Positions 17,473 through 25,805 of a stretch of 64,000 bases of DNA are shown piece after piece. The position numbers and the translations under genes are program-made. The DNA comes from Methylococcales bacterium (GTDB lineage: Bacteria > Pseudomonadota > Gammaproteobacteria > Methylococcales > Methylomonadaceae). Under the pieces are notes generated by a model. It was given only the letters and a program-made list of their open reading frames with translations, was not told the origin of the DNA and searched no databases. How positions within the stretch are numbered: position 1 is the first letter of the stretch; every line of letters starts with the position of its first letter. Location of the stretch: NCBI GenBank assembly GCA_028715725.1, contig JAQURG010000015.1, positions 1 to 64,000 of the forward strand, written 5' to 3'.

Positions 17473-18000
17473 ATGAATGAAAGTTATGTTGTAGATACAA
17501 ATGTCTTGATTGCAGCCAGTGCAATAGATGCCAACTCTCCGAAAGCAAGAGATGCAACGCCTTCTGACCCTGAATTACGTAGAAAAGTTTGGCAATGGCT
17601 CAATGATTTTCAACTCAGCGCGTCACAATTGGTGCTGGACGGGCAAGGTCAAATAGAAGATGAATACGGGCATAAACTTGGCTTCAATGATTTTGGTCGG
17701 CAAGTTGTTCAGTATAAATGGGATACTCTTGCAGTAAATCAAGTTCATGTGGATTATGACGAAAATGGTCACGGAATCCTCGAAGAGCCACTGCAAACCA
17801 TAATTCATGACTTGGCTGATAGAAAAATGGTTGCGGCTGCCCTGGATGCAAAATTTCTTCATAATAACTCTACAATTGCATTTGCTGGTGACACAGACTG
17901 GCATGGTTGGGAAAAAAGTTTGTTAGAAGCGGGGCTGGAACTGGAGCCAATCATAGAAGAATGGTCACGAGCGAAGTTTGCGGAGAAATTGTCAAAATGA
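17473..18000 (+). CDS. PIN-like nuclease domain protein
   Basis: A 175-aa protein opening YVVDTNVLIAASA, a PIN-type first motif (Asp8, Thr, Asn). Later acidic positions are ADRKMVAAALDA and FAGDTDWHGWE, where the last aspartates of the PIN active site would be. It overlaps the ATPase pseudogene by 4 bp (ATGA) and the RNA ligase gene likewise, so it was built as the middle gene of an ATPase-PIN-ligase operon. By analogy with other ATPase-nuclease pairs, the ATPase probably controlled it. It is still intact although the ATPase is lost. Confidence 0.7.
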   Translation: MNESYVVDTNVLIAASAIDANSPKARDATPSDPELRRKVWQWLNDFQLSASQLVLDGQGQIEDEYGHKLGFNDFGRQVVQYKWDTLAVNQVHVDYDENGHGILEEPLQTIIHDLADRKMVAAALDAKFLHNNSTIAFAGDTDWHGWEKSLLEAGLELEPIIEEWSRAKFAEKLSK

Positions 18001-18683
18001 TGGACTTTTTTCGCTTCCCGCATACGCCACATATCGCCTGGCTGGGCAATGGCTTGCCACGCGATGATAAGCTCCTGACACCCCAGGAGACCGATGATCT
18101 ATTGATTGCTGATGTAGTGGTTGAGGAAAAGCTCGATGGTGCCAACCTCGGTATTTCAATAGGAGCTGATAGTCAGCTACGTGTACAAAATCGAGGGCAA
18201 TATTTGGTTGAGCCATTTACCGGGCAGTTTTCCCGTCTTTCTTCGTGGCTTGCACAGCATCGTTATGAATTCAATCATGCACTGGATAAACAACTCATAT
18301 TGTTTGGTGAATGGTGTGCAGCAAAGCATTCGCTAGACTATGAAACTCTGCCGGACTGGTTTTTGTTATTTGATGTATATGACCGCGAACAGAGGAGATT
18401 CTGGAGTACGACCAGACGCAATACGCTTGCAGGTTTCTTAGGGCTAAATGTGGTACCGCAGCTATTGCGGGATCATGTCACTTGGTCACAACTTAAAAAT
18501 CTGCTCGCGGCTAGTTCGAGTCAGTTCCGACAAGGGCCATTGGAGGGCTTGGTGATACGCCGAGAATCAACTGAATGGTGTGAAGCGAGGGCTAAATTAG
18601 TCCGGGCTGAATTTACTCAAACAATTAACGAACATTGGCGTCGTCGTGCGATTCAATGGAACCGCTTGCAGCCGCCTGGATGA
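17997..18683 (+). CDS. RNA ligase family protein (Rnl2-like)
   Basis: A 228-aa nucleotidyltransferase with the covalent-nucleotidyl motifs of ATP-dependent RNA ligases. Motif I is VEEKLDGANL (Lys45 nucleophile), motif III FGEWCAAKHS with FLLFDVYD, motif IV LEGLVIRRE and motif V ARAKLVRAEF. There is no extra domain. The start at 17997 (ATGATG) overlaps the PIN stop; a longer frame reaching back to 17907 lacks support. RNA ligases of this family seal RNA nicks, so with a PIN nuclease immediately upstream the pair suggests RNA cleavage and repair, or control of self-damage. That pairing is inference. Confidence 0.85.
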   Translation: MMDFFRFPHTPHIAWLGNGLPRDDKLLTPQETDDLLIADVVVEEKLDGANLGISIGADSQLRVQNRGQYLVEPFTGQFSRLSSWLAQHRYEFNHALDKQLILFGEWCAAKHSLDYETLPDWFLLFDVYDREQRRFWSTTRRNTLAGFLGLNVVPQLLRDHVTWSQLKNLLAASSSQFRQGPLEGLVIRRESTEWCEARAKLVRAEFTQTINEHWRRRAIQWNRLQPPG

Positions 18684-18810
18684 ATACCGCACCATCAACA
18701 GGTGTTGGAAGTGAGGGGTAAGCTGGATAAATAATATTTTAATTTTTGAAAGCTTACAAAAACAGTAAGTTAGCTTTAAAACAATGGAATAAATATGGAA
18801 TATTTTGAAA

Positions 18811-18830
18811 TGACACTATATATGGTGTCA
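18811..18830. promoter_or_regulatory. palindromic operator of the hicAB module
   Basis: TGACAC and GTGTCA form a perfect palindrome with an 8-nt AT-rich centre, ending two bases before the hicA ATG at 18833. HicB-type antitoxins autoregulate through such operators. At this position, bound protein would block transcription, and a folded leader could also hinder translation. No normal ribosome-binding site precedes the ATG. Confidence 0.6.
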
Positions 18831-18832
18831 CA

Positions 18833-19129
18833 ATGAATGCTAAACTACGTTTTGAAGAAGCAATAGAAACTCTTCAACGGCGTAAAACAAGTTTATGTTG
18901 CGAAGAAGTTAAAAGCCTATTGGTAGATTTGGGTTTCGAAGTGCGGGACGGTAAGCAAGGCGGACATAAAATCTTTGTCCATCAAGGGCTACCTTCATTT
19001 ATGAGTGGTTCGTTTAATTGCGGTCATGGTAAAAATCCGGAAATTAAACCGGCTTACATATTAAAAATAATTCAAATTCTCAAGCATCATCGTGATGAGC
19101 TTGAAGAATACCTGGAGAAGACGTCATGA
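18833..19129 (+). CDS. hicA: HicA-like mRNA interferase toxin
   Basis: A 98-aa small basic protein. The core EEVKSLLVDLGFEVRDGKQG followed by GHKIFVHQGL has the HicA double-stranded-RNA-binding-like fold with the catalytic His in GGHKIF. HicA toxins cut mRNA. It carries an extra N-terminal helix of about 20 residues and a Lys/Glu-rich C-terminus compared with the ~60-aa classical form. The stop overlaps the hicB start (ATGA, 19126-19129), so the two are coupled. Confidence 0.8.
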   Translation: MNAKLRFEEAIETLQRRKTSLCCEEVKSLLVDLGFEVRDGKQGGHKIFVHQGLPSFMSGSFNCGHGKNPEIKPAYILKIIQILKHHRDELEEYLEKTS

Positions 19130-19605
19130 TTGATGCATCAAATTACAATATTACGGTTCGTAGAGGCTGGTTCGACGGAGAGCTCTGCTATGAGGCACGC
19201 GTCGCGGAACTCCCAGATGTAGCTGAATATGCCGATAGTTTTGAAGAAGCCTATGCGCTTGCTATCGACACACTGGAAGTAACCGCAGAGATTTTTGCAA
19301 ACGAGGGTAAGCAGATGCCGGCGCCTATTATTCCTGCTGATGATTTTAGTGGCCGGGTTACACTACGTTTGGCAAAAAGTCTGCACCGTTCGCTCGCTCA
19401 GGCCGCCAACAATGAAGGGGTCAGTTTGAATCAGCATTTGACCAATATACTGAATTATTATGCGGGTTATGCGCAGGCTGCTGAGGCGCGCAATACTGGA
19501 AATGTTTGGCAATCCATATCACAACCTGAAAAGCGGCAAAACCAATCAAATTTAAGGGTTGTCCGTTCTTCTGAACCAGAGCGGTCAATAAAACAATACG
19601 CATGA
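19126..19605 (+). CDS. hicB: HicB-like antitoxin with long C-terminal tail
   Basis: A 159-aa protein. The N-terminal half (YEARVAELPDVAEYADSFEE, then AYALAIDTLE) is the RNase H-like HicB fold. Residues 75-110 (FSGRVTLRLAKSLHRSLAQA then NNEGVSLNQHL) form a ribbon-helix-helix DNA-binding segment that would bind the palindrome upstream of hicA. The remaining ~45 residues, including NVWQSISQPEKRQ, form a polar tail not needed in ordinary HicB. In toxin-antitoxin-chaperone systems such a tail is the chaperone-dependent degron, and a SecB-like gene follows directly. Confidence 0.8.
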   Translation: MIDASNYNITVRRGWFDGELCYEARVAELPDVAEYADSFEEAYALAIDTLEVTAEIFANEGKQMPAPIIPADDFSGRVTLRLAKSLHRSLAQAANNEGVSLNQHLTNILNYYAGYAQAAEARNTGNVWQSISQPEKRQNQSNLRVVRSSEPERSIKQYA

Positions 19606-20108
19606 TGAACGCAAATCTACAAAAAGCCATTGATACATTTCGTATACATGACGTTTATCTGAGAAATTCTGTTGCTCAATGTGTTAACGGCTTTGAACCG
19701 AAGTATGCTTCAGATATTGATAAGCTGGAAATGCAAACTAAGCATGCAGTTAGGGAAGCGCAGATTGCACAACTTGATGAAACACAGTGGCTAGTGCGAG
19801 TGTTTATTGAATTGGGTGTGCGCCTCGTTGATTCACGTATTGAGCAAGAAGATGAGTCCGTCAGGGCATATATCGAAGCTGAATATGTTGCGGAATACAC
19901 CGTAGATGAAGAATTGCAACAAGCCTGCATCGATGAATTCGCGCTAAAAAACGCCAGCTATCACGTTTGGCCATATTGGCGGGAATTTTTGATGAGCCAG
20001 TGCGGCCGAATGCATTTACCGAGACTAATGTTGCCTACCATGCAGCTTGTGCATTATCGTCATAACGAATTGCACGATGCCACAGATGAAGAAACTAAAC
20101 AAAACTGA
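19602..20108 (+). CDS. SecB-like chaperone of a toxin-antitoxin-chaperone module
   Basis: A 168-aa protein with SecB-type features, most clearly the C-terminal NASYHVWPYWREFLMSQCGR then MHLPRLMLPTMQL, matching SecB-like proteins. SecB binds unfolded chains; copies encoded beside toxin-antitoxin pairs protect the antitoxin from degradation and help it fold. The start overlaps the hicB stop (GCATGATGAAC), making a three-gene coupled unit. It is clearly not the housekeeping secB by context. The short acidic tail ends DATDEETKQN. Confidence 0.75.
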   Translation: MMNANLQKAIDTFRIHDVYLRNSVAQCVNGFEPKYASDIDKLEMQTKHAVREAQIAQLDETQWLVRVFIELGVRLVDSRIEQEDESVRAYIEAEYVAEYTVDEELQQACIDEFALKNASYHVWPYWREFLMSQCGRMHLPRLMLPTMQLVHYRHNELHDATDEETKQN

Positions 20109-20194
20109 CTGCCGCTGCTACCGCCCGGCCTACCGATTATGCCTGATCTACTATCGACCTAATCGCGAGTTCGCAGGGTTTTAACCGGCTTATT

Positions 20195-20950
20195 ATGAAC
20201 CCATTGCAGCGCGTTTTGATTGAAAAGGCAGGCCATGAACATGGTTTTGAAAATGTCATCTCCGGCCCTGATAATGAGGTGTTGCTTGGATCTGCCCGCC
20301 ACCGCACCCAAGCTAGCATTAGTTTGCATGACGACACGTGGTTGCTTGCCTTCTCATCGGGTTTACTATCCGGCGAGCTCGCACGGAGTTTTCCCAATGT
20401 TGAACGTTTTAACGGAAAATTTGTTGCCACGAGCCTGGATAAGCTAGAAAAGTTATTGCGGCGTGCAGCTGCGCTGGCTCAATCCCTCCCTAATCAAGCC
20501 GTTGTCGATTATGAGAAACAAGTTAATAAGGCTCTCGCTGAGCTTCCAAAAAATGGGACCGAAATTGAACGTATGGTGCGGCAGCGTGTCGGTCAAAATA
20601 CTTTCCGAAGCGCCATGATGGACTATTGGGGCAGTGCTTGCGCAGTCACCGGTATAACGTTTTTTGAAGTGCTGCGGGCCAGCCACGCCAAGCCTTGGGC
20701 TAATTGCGTCAGCGATGCTGAACGCTTGGATGTGTTTAATGGTTTTTTATTAAGTGCAAACCTGGATGCACTATTTGATCGATTTCTCATCACCTTTAAT
20801 GATGATGGAACCATGCTTGTTTCGTCAAAGTTAACAATGGATCAACGTATCAGTCTAGGATTGAATTCTGCCTTTTCATTGCGTTGGGTCGCCAAAGAAC
20901 ACAAACACTACCTTCAATACCATCGTACTATATTCATAGAAGGTTTTTAA
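20195..20950 (+). CDS. HNH endonuclease domain protein
   Basis: A 251-aa protein. The C-terminal half has the HNH_2-type motif: YWGSACAVTGITFFEVLRAS then HAKPWANCVSDAERLDVFNG, with NLDALFDRFLITF. The His of ASHAKPW and the later Asn/Asp are the expected metal ligands. The N-terminal ~120 residues are unrecognised and could sense DNA or modification. Such proteins are common as restriction-type nucleases in defence islands. It stands alone, 86 bp after the SecB-like gene, with the ATG at 20195. Confidence 0.75.
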   Translation: MNPLQRVLIEKAGHEHGFENVISGPDNEVLLGSARHRTQASISLHDDTWLLAFSSGLLSGELARSFPNVERFNGKFVATSLDKLEKLLRRAAALAQSLPNQAVVDYEKQVNKALAELPKNGTEIERMVRQRVGQNTFRSAMMDYWGSACAVTGITFFEVLRASHAKPWANCVSDAERLDVFNGFLLSANLDALFDRFLITFNDDGTMLVSSKLTMDQRISLGLNSAFSLRWVAKEHKHYLQYHRTIFIEGF

Positions 20951-20984
20951 AATTCAATGTCACATCATAGATATAAAAAATGAT

Positions 20985-21536
20985 ATGAATATGAACGGAA
21001 AAAACCTCAGTAATCCTTTTTCTACTGGCGGTGGCGGCCCGCATTTTGAAGCTCATGTTCAGGCATCTTTTGTCGCGCTAATGCTCACGAGTGGATTTGC
21101 GCCTTGTCTGCCATGTTATCCAATTACCAAGATACAACTTCAGGCGAAATTTGCAGAGTATGGTACTGACGATTTGATCGTTTTTGTCGAGAGTTCAGAT
21201 AGTGGCCAAGAGCATAAAATGTTTGGTCAAATCAAGCATTCCATTAGTATCACTGAAAAAGACAAAATGTTCGGCGAGGTTATTCAAGCAGCTTGGAACG
21301 ATTTTAACAATACGAGTTTGTTTACTAGAAATTCCGATGTGGTTGCCCTTATCACGGGGCCATTAAGTGCGACAGACATTGGGGATGTGCGTACCATTCT
21401 TGAATGGCAAGGCACTCGCCAATATTGCATGAATCTGAGCACCCCGAACCCTGGATTATTGCCATGGATTGCCATCCAACGCGGACGGCAATACTGGATA
21501 TGGTGCGCGCTGGGGAATAGAACCGATGTTTTCTGA
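20985..21536 (+). pseudogene. truncated defence-type protein, possible PD-(D/E)xK-like domain
   Basis: The first ~140 residues read as the N-terminus of a larger protein: NPFSTGGGGPHFEAHVQASF, DDLIVFVES, then FGQIKHSISITEKDK and VVALITGPLSATDIGDVRT. DDLIVFVE followed by QIKHS is the D...(E/Q)xK spacing of PD-(D/E)xK or Cap4-like nucleases; that assignment is tentative. After ILEWQGTRQY the sequence becomes unrelated and the frame runs into IS-derived DNA, so the C-terminal part (often an NTPase in such proteins) is lost. It lies 34 bp after the HNH gene. Confidence 0.55.
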
Positions 21537-21838
21537 TTTTAAAAGTCGCGATTTCGAATTGACGGATTCTCAACTGGGGCAAGCCGAGCGCTTGGAGCGT
21601 TTAGTTCTGATTACGGCCTTGACCATGCATTGGTGTGTCTGTGTCGGGCGAACTGAGGCGGCAAATCATCCTACACCGCTCGAAAAAAACACGAGAGCAA
21701 ACCGACCCGGAGCATTGGAGTTTTAAAAAGCTCTATCGTAGCTTGGTCTCCTTGTTAAAACGAGGATTGCGCCGATTGATGCGCTGCCTACAAAATGATC
21801 TACCCTTACCAGCATTTTGTGAGGTTATGAGAAACTGA
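21469..21838 (+). pseudogene. IS4-type transposase, C-terminal remnant with frameshift
   Basis: GYGARWGIEPMFSDFKSRDF then ELTDSQLGQAERLERLVLIT matches the end of the IS4-type DDE domain (the Glu of GIEPMF is the catalytic one). A frameshift in the run of A near 21680 moves the sequence to another frame, which continues EHWSFKKLYRSLVSLLKRGL and ends at MRN near 21838. The N-terminal two thirds are missing. It directly abuts the truncated gene before it, so IS activity probably caused that truncation. Confidence 0.75.
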
Positions 21839-22043
21839 TAGGGGGGGGTAAGTATCAATAGCCGAAGCCGCAAAACTGCTAAATGTATCAGAGCGCAGCA
21901 TTAATATTCGGCTAATAAAAGTACAAAAACACGCCATTTCTTAGCTGGGTACACACCGGCTTTTTTGTTCCTATTTATTGTTAATCGTTGCGGCTGTTTT
22001 TTTAAAAGTGCGCCCTGAGTGCGCCTTGAGAAATTTCAGGCAT
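21839..22043. other. island edge, scrap of a DNA-binding protein
   Basis: About 200 bp between the IS remnant and the tRNA terminator. A run of eight or nine G follows the IS remnant. One plus-strand frame reads SIAEAAKLLNVSERSINI, a helix-turn-helix scrap of the kind found in plasmid or phage proteins, then stops. A weak hairpin with a T-run (AGCTGGG...CCGGCTTTTTT, about 21943-21966) might end plus-strand transcription. Nothing else is recognised. Confidence 0.4.
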
Positions 22044-22075
22044 AAAAAAAGCACTCTGCTTTTACCTAAGTGCTT
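22044..22075 (-). terminator. rho-independent terminator after tRNA-Met
   Basis: On the minus strand AGCACT pairs with AGTGCT around a 14-nt loop, followed by a run of seven T. It lies 9 bp past the CCA end of the tRNA, where its terminator belongs. Confidence 0.8.
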
Positions 22076-22083
22076 GATATGTA

Positions 22084-22160
22084 TGGTGGCGATAGGTGGA
22101 CTTGAACCACCGACCCCGGGGTTATGAATCCCGTGCTCTAACCAGCTGAGCTATATCGCC
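22084..22160 (-). tRNA. tRNA-Met (CAU)
   Basis: A 77-nt gene with encoded CCA. The acceptor stem GGCGATA pairs with TATCGCC. The D-arm has AGCTCAGCTGGTTAGAGC, the anticodon loop TTCATAA has anticodon CAU, and the T-arm has GGTTCAAGTCC. The first acceptor pair G-C suggests an elongator rather than the initiator. A lysidine-modified tRNA-Ile with the same anticodon cannot be fully excluded, but the overall sequence is closer to elongator Met. The defence island lies against its 3' side. Confidence 0.9.
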
Positions 22161-22229
22161 TTTAAGATGCCTGTAAGCAACAGAGCTCTTTATGAAGAGC
22201 GGAAATTATAAATATCCGATCCTGTTTTG

Positions 22230-23321
22230 TCAAACGTTGAATCTGAAATGAACAACATCACCGTCCTTGACGATGTAATCCTTGCCTTCCAGCCGCCACT
22301 TTCCGGCGTCTTTAGCGCCCTGCTCGCCTTTATTATCGATGAAATCCGGATAGGAGATAACTTCAGCGCGAATAAAGCCTTTTTCAAAATCACTATGAAT
22401 AACTCCCGCCGCTTGCGGCGCATTGGCGCCGACTGGAATTGTCCAGGCTCTGACTTCCTTGACCCCTGCGGTAAAATAAGTCGCCAGATTCAGTAAAGTA
22501 TAACCTGCTCTGACTACCCGATTCAGTCCAGGCTCTTCCAGGCCCAGGTCATCCAGAAACTCTTTCTTCTCATCTTCATCCAGCTGGGCTATTTCGGCTT
22601 CTATCGCGGCGCAGATAGGCACGACCATGGCGCCTTCTTTGGCGGCAAGCGCTTGTACTCTTTCCAGTAGAGGATTATTCTCAAAACCGTCATCCTGGAC
22701 ATTGGCGATGTACATGGTGGGTTTCAGCGTCATCAAGCAAAGATCTTTAATCAAGGCTTTTTCTTCAAGAGTTAAAGGCAATGTCCGCGCCGGCTCGCCC
22801 GCATCGAGTTGCTTAAAAACCTGCTCTAAAACCAGCTTTTTCGCCAATTCGTCTTTATTTCCGGTTCTGGCTATTTTGGTAGCACGCAACAGAGCCTTTT
22901 CAACCGAAGCCATATCGGCCAAGGCCAATTCAGTATTAATCACCTCAATATCTGAAATTGGATCGATTTTTCCTGCCACATGAACGACGTTATCATCCTG
23001 AAAGCAGCGCACAACATGCGCGATGGCGTCGGTTTCGCGAATATTTGCAAGGAATTTATTGCCCAGCCCTTCCCCTTTTGATGCCCCGGCAACTAAACCT
23101 GCTATATCGACAAATTCAATTGTGGTCGGCAATACACGTTCAGGTTTGACAATTTCTGCAAGCTTTTCCATTCGCTTATCGGGTACCGGCACAACGCCGA
23201 CATTGGGATCAATTGTGCAGAAAGGGTAATTTTCAGCGGCTATTTTTGCTTTGGTTAACGCATTAAACAGGGTTGATTTACCAACATTGGGTAAACCAAC
23301 AATTCCACAATACAACGCCAT
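22230..23321 (-). CDS. ychF: redox-regulated ATPase YchF
   Basis: A 363-aa Obg-family P-loop protein that binds ATP in preference to GTP and associates with ribosomes. G1 is GLPNVGKST at residues 8-16, G3 is [10 protein letters not shown], and ANVQD is at the altered G4 position typical of YchF. The C-terminal TGS domain spans the last ~85 residues ([28 protein letters not shown]). The length is normal for the family. The tRNA-Met gene lies downstream on the same strand. The usual neighbour pth is not seen in this window. Confidence 0.95.
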   Translation of the reverse strand: MALYCGIVGLPNVGKSTLFNALTKAKIAAENYPFCTIDPNVGVVPVPDKRMEKLAEIVKPERVLPTTIEFVDIAGLVAGASKGEGLGNKFLANIRETDAIAHVVRCFQDDNVVHVAGKIDPISDIEVINTELALADMASVEKALLRATKIARTGNKDELAKKLVLEQVFKQLDAGEPARTLPLTLEEKALIKDLCLMTLKPTMYIANVQDDGFENNPLLERVQALAAKEGAMVVPICAAIEAEIAQLDEDEKKEFLDDLGLEEPGLNRVVRAGYTLLNLATYFTAGVKEVRAWTIPVGANAPQAAGVIHSDFEKGFIRAEVISYPDFIDNKGEQGAKDAGKWRLEGKDYIVKDGDVVHFRFNV

Positions 23322-23579
23322 AGAGTTCTCTTGAGAGTTTTAGATAAAAAAGTACAGTCGGTTATAAGGCCGAATAAACGAGCAATTATACTACGCTTGC
23401 CTCTAAACAGTTAAAAACACTAACAGTCGTGTATGTGATTCGGCGGAGCTCTTCTGAGATTACTGAAGGGCTTTCTTTTTACTGGCCTCTAAAATATATT
23501 TAATATACGCAAAAACTCCCTGTAAAATGCCTGACCGGCTCCAAAATCATGTTCACTTAATTCGAGGATTATTTTCGCT

Positions 23580-25052
23580 ATGGCTCGCACCCTTCTGGTT
23601 GTTGACACTCTTTCCGACTGGAACCCTTATTACCCGAGCGATCAGGTCATTACTTTTGAATCCTATCTTGCAATCGAACAAAGCGAATCCGAGCAGCGTA
23701 TCCGCATCATAAATCTTTGCAGCAGTTATAGTTATCTTTCTGATGGTTACTATTGTTCATTGCTGGCCGAGGCAAGAGGTCATCACGTTATCCCTTCTGT
23801 CAAGGTTATTAACGATCTGGGCAAACAGGCGCTCTACCAGCTACAGCTTGAAGAATTGTCGCAAACTCTGGCTCGTGCGGTAAAAAGCCATGATGAAGAT
23901 AATGAAATAACGCTGTTAAGTTATTTCGGCACCACCTCCAATCCGGCTTTTCAGGAGTTGGGGAGACAGTTGTTCGAGCGGTTTTCCTGCCCCGTTCTGG
24001 AAGTGGCGTTGGTATTTCGACAACAATGGGAAATCAATGGCCTGAAACCGGTCTCTCACCGTGATCTGGATGACGACCAGCAATCTGTTTTCGCAGAAGC
24101 TCTGGATAACTTCAGCAAAAAAGTCTGGCGCAAAGGCCGTGCACGCAAAGCTGCGCGTTACGATCTTGCCATGCTGATTAATACGGAAGAAGAATTGGCG
24201 CCAAGTAATCGCGGCGCGCTTAAAAAATTTATTAAAATCGGCAGAGAACTGGGTATTGAAGTCGAGTTAATATCCCAGCAGCATTATGCCCGCTTATCCG
24301 AATTTGACGCCTTGTTTATCCGGGAAACAACCAATATTGATCATCATACCTACCGCTTTTCAAAAAAAGCGGAAGCTGAAGGTTTGGTCGTTATTGATGA
24401 CCCTACTTCAATGCTGCGTTGCGCTAATAAAGTCTATCTCGCCGATCTATTCCGTATCCACCGTGTGCCCAGCCCAAGAACCTGGTTATTGCACAAAGGC
24501 AATGCGGATCATCTGGATAGACTGGAGATCGAGGCGGGTTTTCCGGTTGTTATCAAAATCCCGGACGGATCATTCTCCCGGGGTATTGTCAAGGTTAATA
24601 ATCGCCAGGAGCTTGATCTTAAAGTACAAGAGTTATTTGAAAAATCTGCACTGCTTTTGGCTCAGGAGTTTTTGTACACTGACTTTGATTGGCGAATCGG
24701 CATTTTCAACAATAAAGCTCTGTATGCATGCCGCTATTATATGGTTAAAAATCACTGGCAGATTTACCGCTATCGCGACAGCCGAACCGACACCGGCAAT
24801 TTTGAGACCATGCCTACGTTTGAAGTACCAAAAGCGGTATTGGAAGCTGCGCTAAAAGCCACCCAACATATAGGCAACGGCTTATACGGCGTCGATGTCA
24901 AGGAAAAAAACGGCAAAGGCTATGTCATAGAAGTCAATGACAATCCGAACATAGACAGCGGAGTGGAAGATAAATATCTGGGTAATGAGCTGTATAGGCT
25001 GATTATGACAGAGTTTCTACGGCGGATGGAAAACCGTAGCAAAGGCCTGTGA
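23580..25052 (+). CDS. RimK-like ATP-grasp ligase with RLAN domain
   Basis: A 490-aa protein. The N-terminal ~200 residues (LLVVDTLSDWNPYYPSDQVI) are the RimK-like N-terminal (RLAN) domain. The C-terminal half is an ATP-grasp fold: VVIKIPDGSFSRGIVKVN for ATP binding, and YGVDVKEKNGKGYVIEVNDN for the metal ligands. Members ligate amino acids, typically glutamate, to a carboxylate acceptor; the acceptor here is unknown. Given the H4MPT enzymes in the window, a cofactor-tailing role is conceivable but only inference. GAGGA precedes the ATG, and the gene stands alone. Confidence 0.85.
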   Translation: MARTLLVVDTLSDWNPYYPSDQVITFESYLAIEQSESEQRIRIINLCSSYSYLSDGYYCSLLAEARGHHVIPSVKVINDLGKQALYQLQLEELSQTLARAVKSHDEDNEITLLSYFGTTSNPAFQELGRQLFERFSCPVLEVALVFRQQWEINGLKPVSHRDLDDDQQSVFAEALDNFSKKVWRKGRARKAARYDLAMLINTEEELAPSNRGALKKFIKIGRELGIEVELISQQHYARLSEFDALFIRETTNIDHHTYRFSKKAEAEGLVVIDDPTSMLRCANKVYLADLFRIHRVPSPRTWLLHKGNADHLDRLEIEAGFPVVIKIPDGSFSRGIVKVNNRQELDLKVQELFEKSALLLAQEFLYTDFDWRIGIFNNKALYACRYYMVKNHWQIYRYRDSRTDTGNFETMPTFEVPKAVLEAALKATQHIGNGLYGVDVKEKNGKGYVIEVNDNPNIDSGVEDKYLGNELYRLIMTEFLRRMENRSKGL

Positions 25053-25433
25053 GCCTGATCCTCTGCATCAAAGCCGACATAGTGATAAAAAGTGACTTCA
25101 CCAAGAATTAATTTGGCTTAAGAGGAGAGATGCCAGGATTTTATCAACCTTGATTTAAGACTAAACCTCTATTAGCTTTCAAGGGAATCTGTAATGAATT
25201 CCCTGCTTCGTGGTTTAATATATGCAGATCAAGACGTAAATCAATCACATACCCATCGCATCGCTAAGATTTATTGGAATTTTACTTAATTCTCTGTAGT
25301 ATTAGGCACGACGCTATAGATTTTGCCGTTCAGCTTTTCGATTACTCAATACCCCAACGCCTGCTGCACAGGATGTTGGCATTTTTCTTCAACATAATAC
25401 AGAGCCGTTACTCTAATGGCAGGAGTATTAGTC
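25053..25433. other. intergenic stretch with a short hairpin
   Basis: About 380 bp with no gene. AGGGAAT (25182-25188) and ATTCCCT (25198-25204) form a 7-bp hairpin without a T-run. AGGAG at 25421-25425 is the ribosome-binding site of the next gene. Nothing else stands out. Confidence 0.4.
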
Positions 25434-25805
25434 ATGGACTGGTATTTGGAAGCATTAAAAAAATACGCGGTTTTTGAAGGCCGGGCAAGACGGAAAGAGT
25501 ATTGGTTTTTCATTCTTTTCAATGTCCTTATCAGCATGGCGCTGGGATTTGTTGACCGGTTCATAGGTAATGTAAATCCTGAAACAGGTATAGGCGTCTT
25601 AAGCGGCATTTATACATTGGGTGTTATGATTCCGGGAATAGCGGTATCGGTTAGACGGCTACATGACACCGGCCGAAGCGGTTGGTGGCTGTTAATTACT
25701 TTTTTGCCGATAATTGGCGCTATCATATTTTTTTACTTTATGGTGCTTGATAGCGATACGGAAAGCAATGAATATGGACCTTCGCCCAAAAGTAATGAGG
25801 TATAA
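25434..25805 (+). CDS. DUF805 inner-membrane protein
   Basis: A 123-aa membrane protein with the DUF805 layout: cytoplasmic ALKKYAVFEGRARRKEYWFF, three or four hydrophobic helices, the family motif VSVRRLHDTGRSGWW near residue 75, and a polar C-terminus (EYGPSPKSN). Function is unknown for the family. The ATG at 25434 is chosen because AGGAG lies 8 bases upstream, in preference to the ATG at 25416. Confidence 0.85.
   Translation: MDWYLEALKKYAVFEGRARRKEYWFFILFNVLISMALGFVDRFIGNVNPETGIGVLSGIYTLGVMIPGIAVSVRRLHDTGRSGWWLLITFLPIIGAIIFFYFMVLDSDTESNEYGPSPKSNEV

Larger units (their letters stand above)
15823..17476 (+). pseudogene. AAA15-type ATPase (DUF3696-like), decayed
   Basis: The gene begins ATG TTG ATA TAG at 15823: an amber stop replaces codon 4, and the frame then runs on into LKLNNFKIWRDTG and the Walker A LLLGTNSSGKSN. 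A 343-bp stretch is duplicated (15933-16275 and 16356-16698). Each copy carries another in-frame TAG after GPAGSAE. After the second copy the reading frame changes; the C-terminal part (IIYLGPVRRLAQRDYIWAGQ, then GVGVSQVLLVIVAAL and IVIVEEPESHLHPLAQSQL with the Walker B and ABC-like signature) is intact to 17476. Relatives are overcoming-lysogeny-like ATPases that partner nucleases. This copy is dead by several independent lesions. AGGA at 15812 marks the original ribosome-binding site. Confidence 0.85.

Noticed and set aside
22084..22160. tRNA-Ile with a lysidine-modified CAU anticodon
   Set aside because: The overall sequence looks closer to elongator tRNA-Met, though this cannot be settled by eye.
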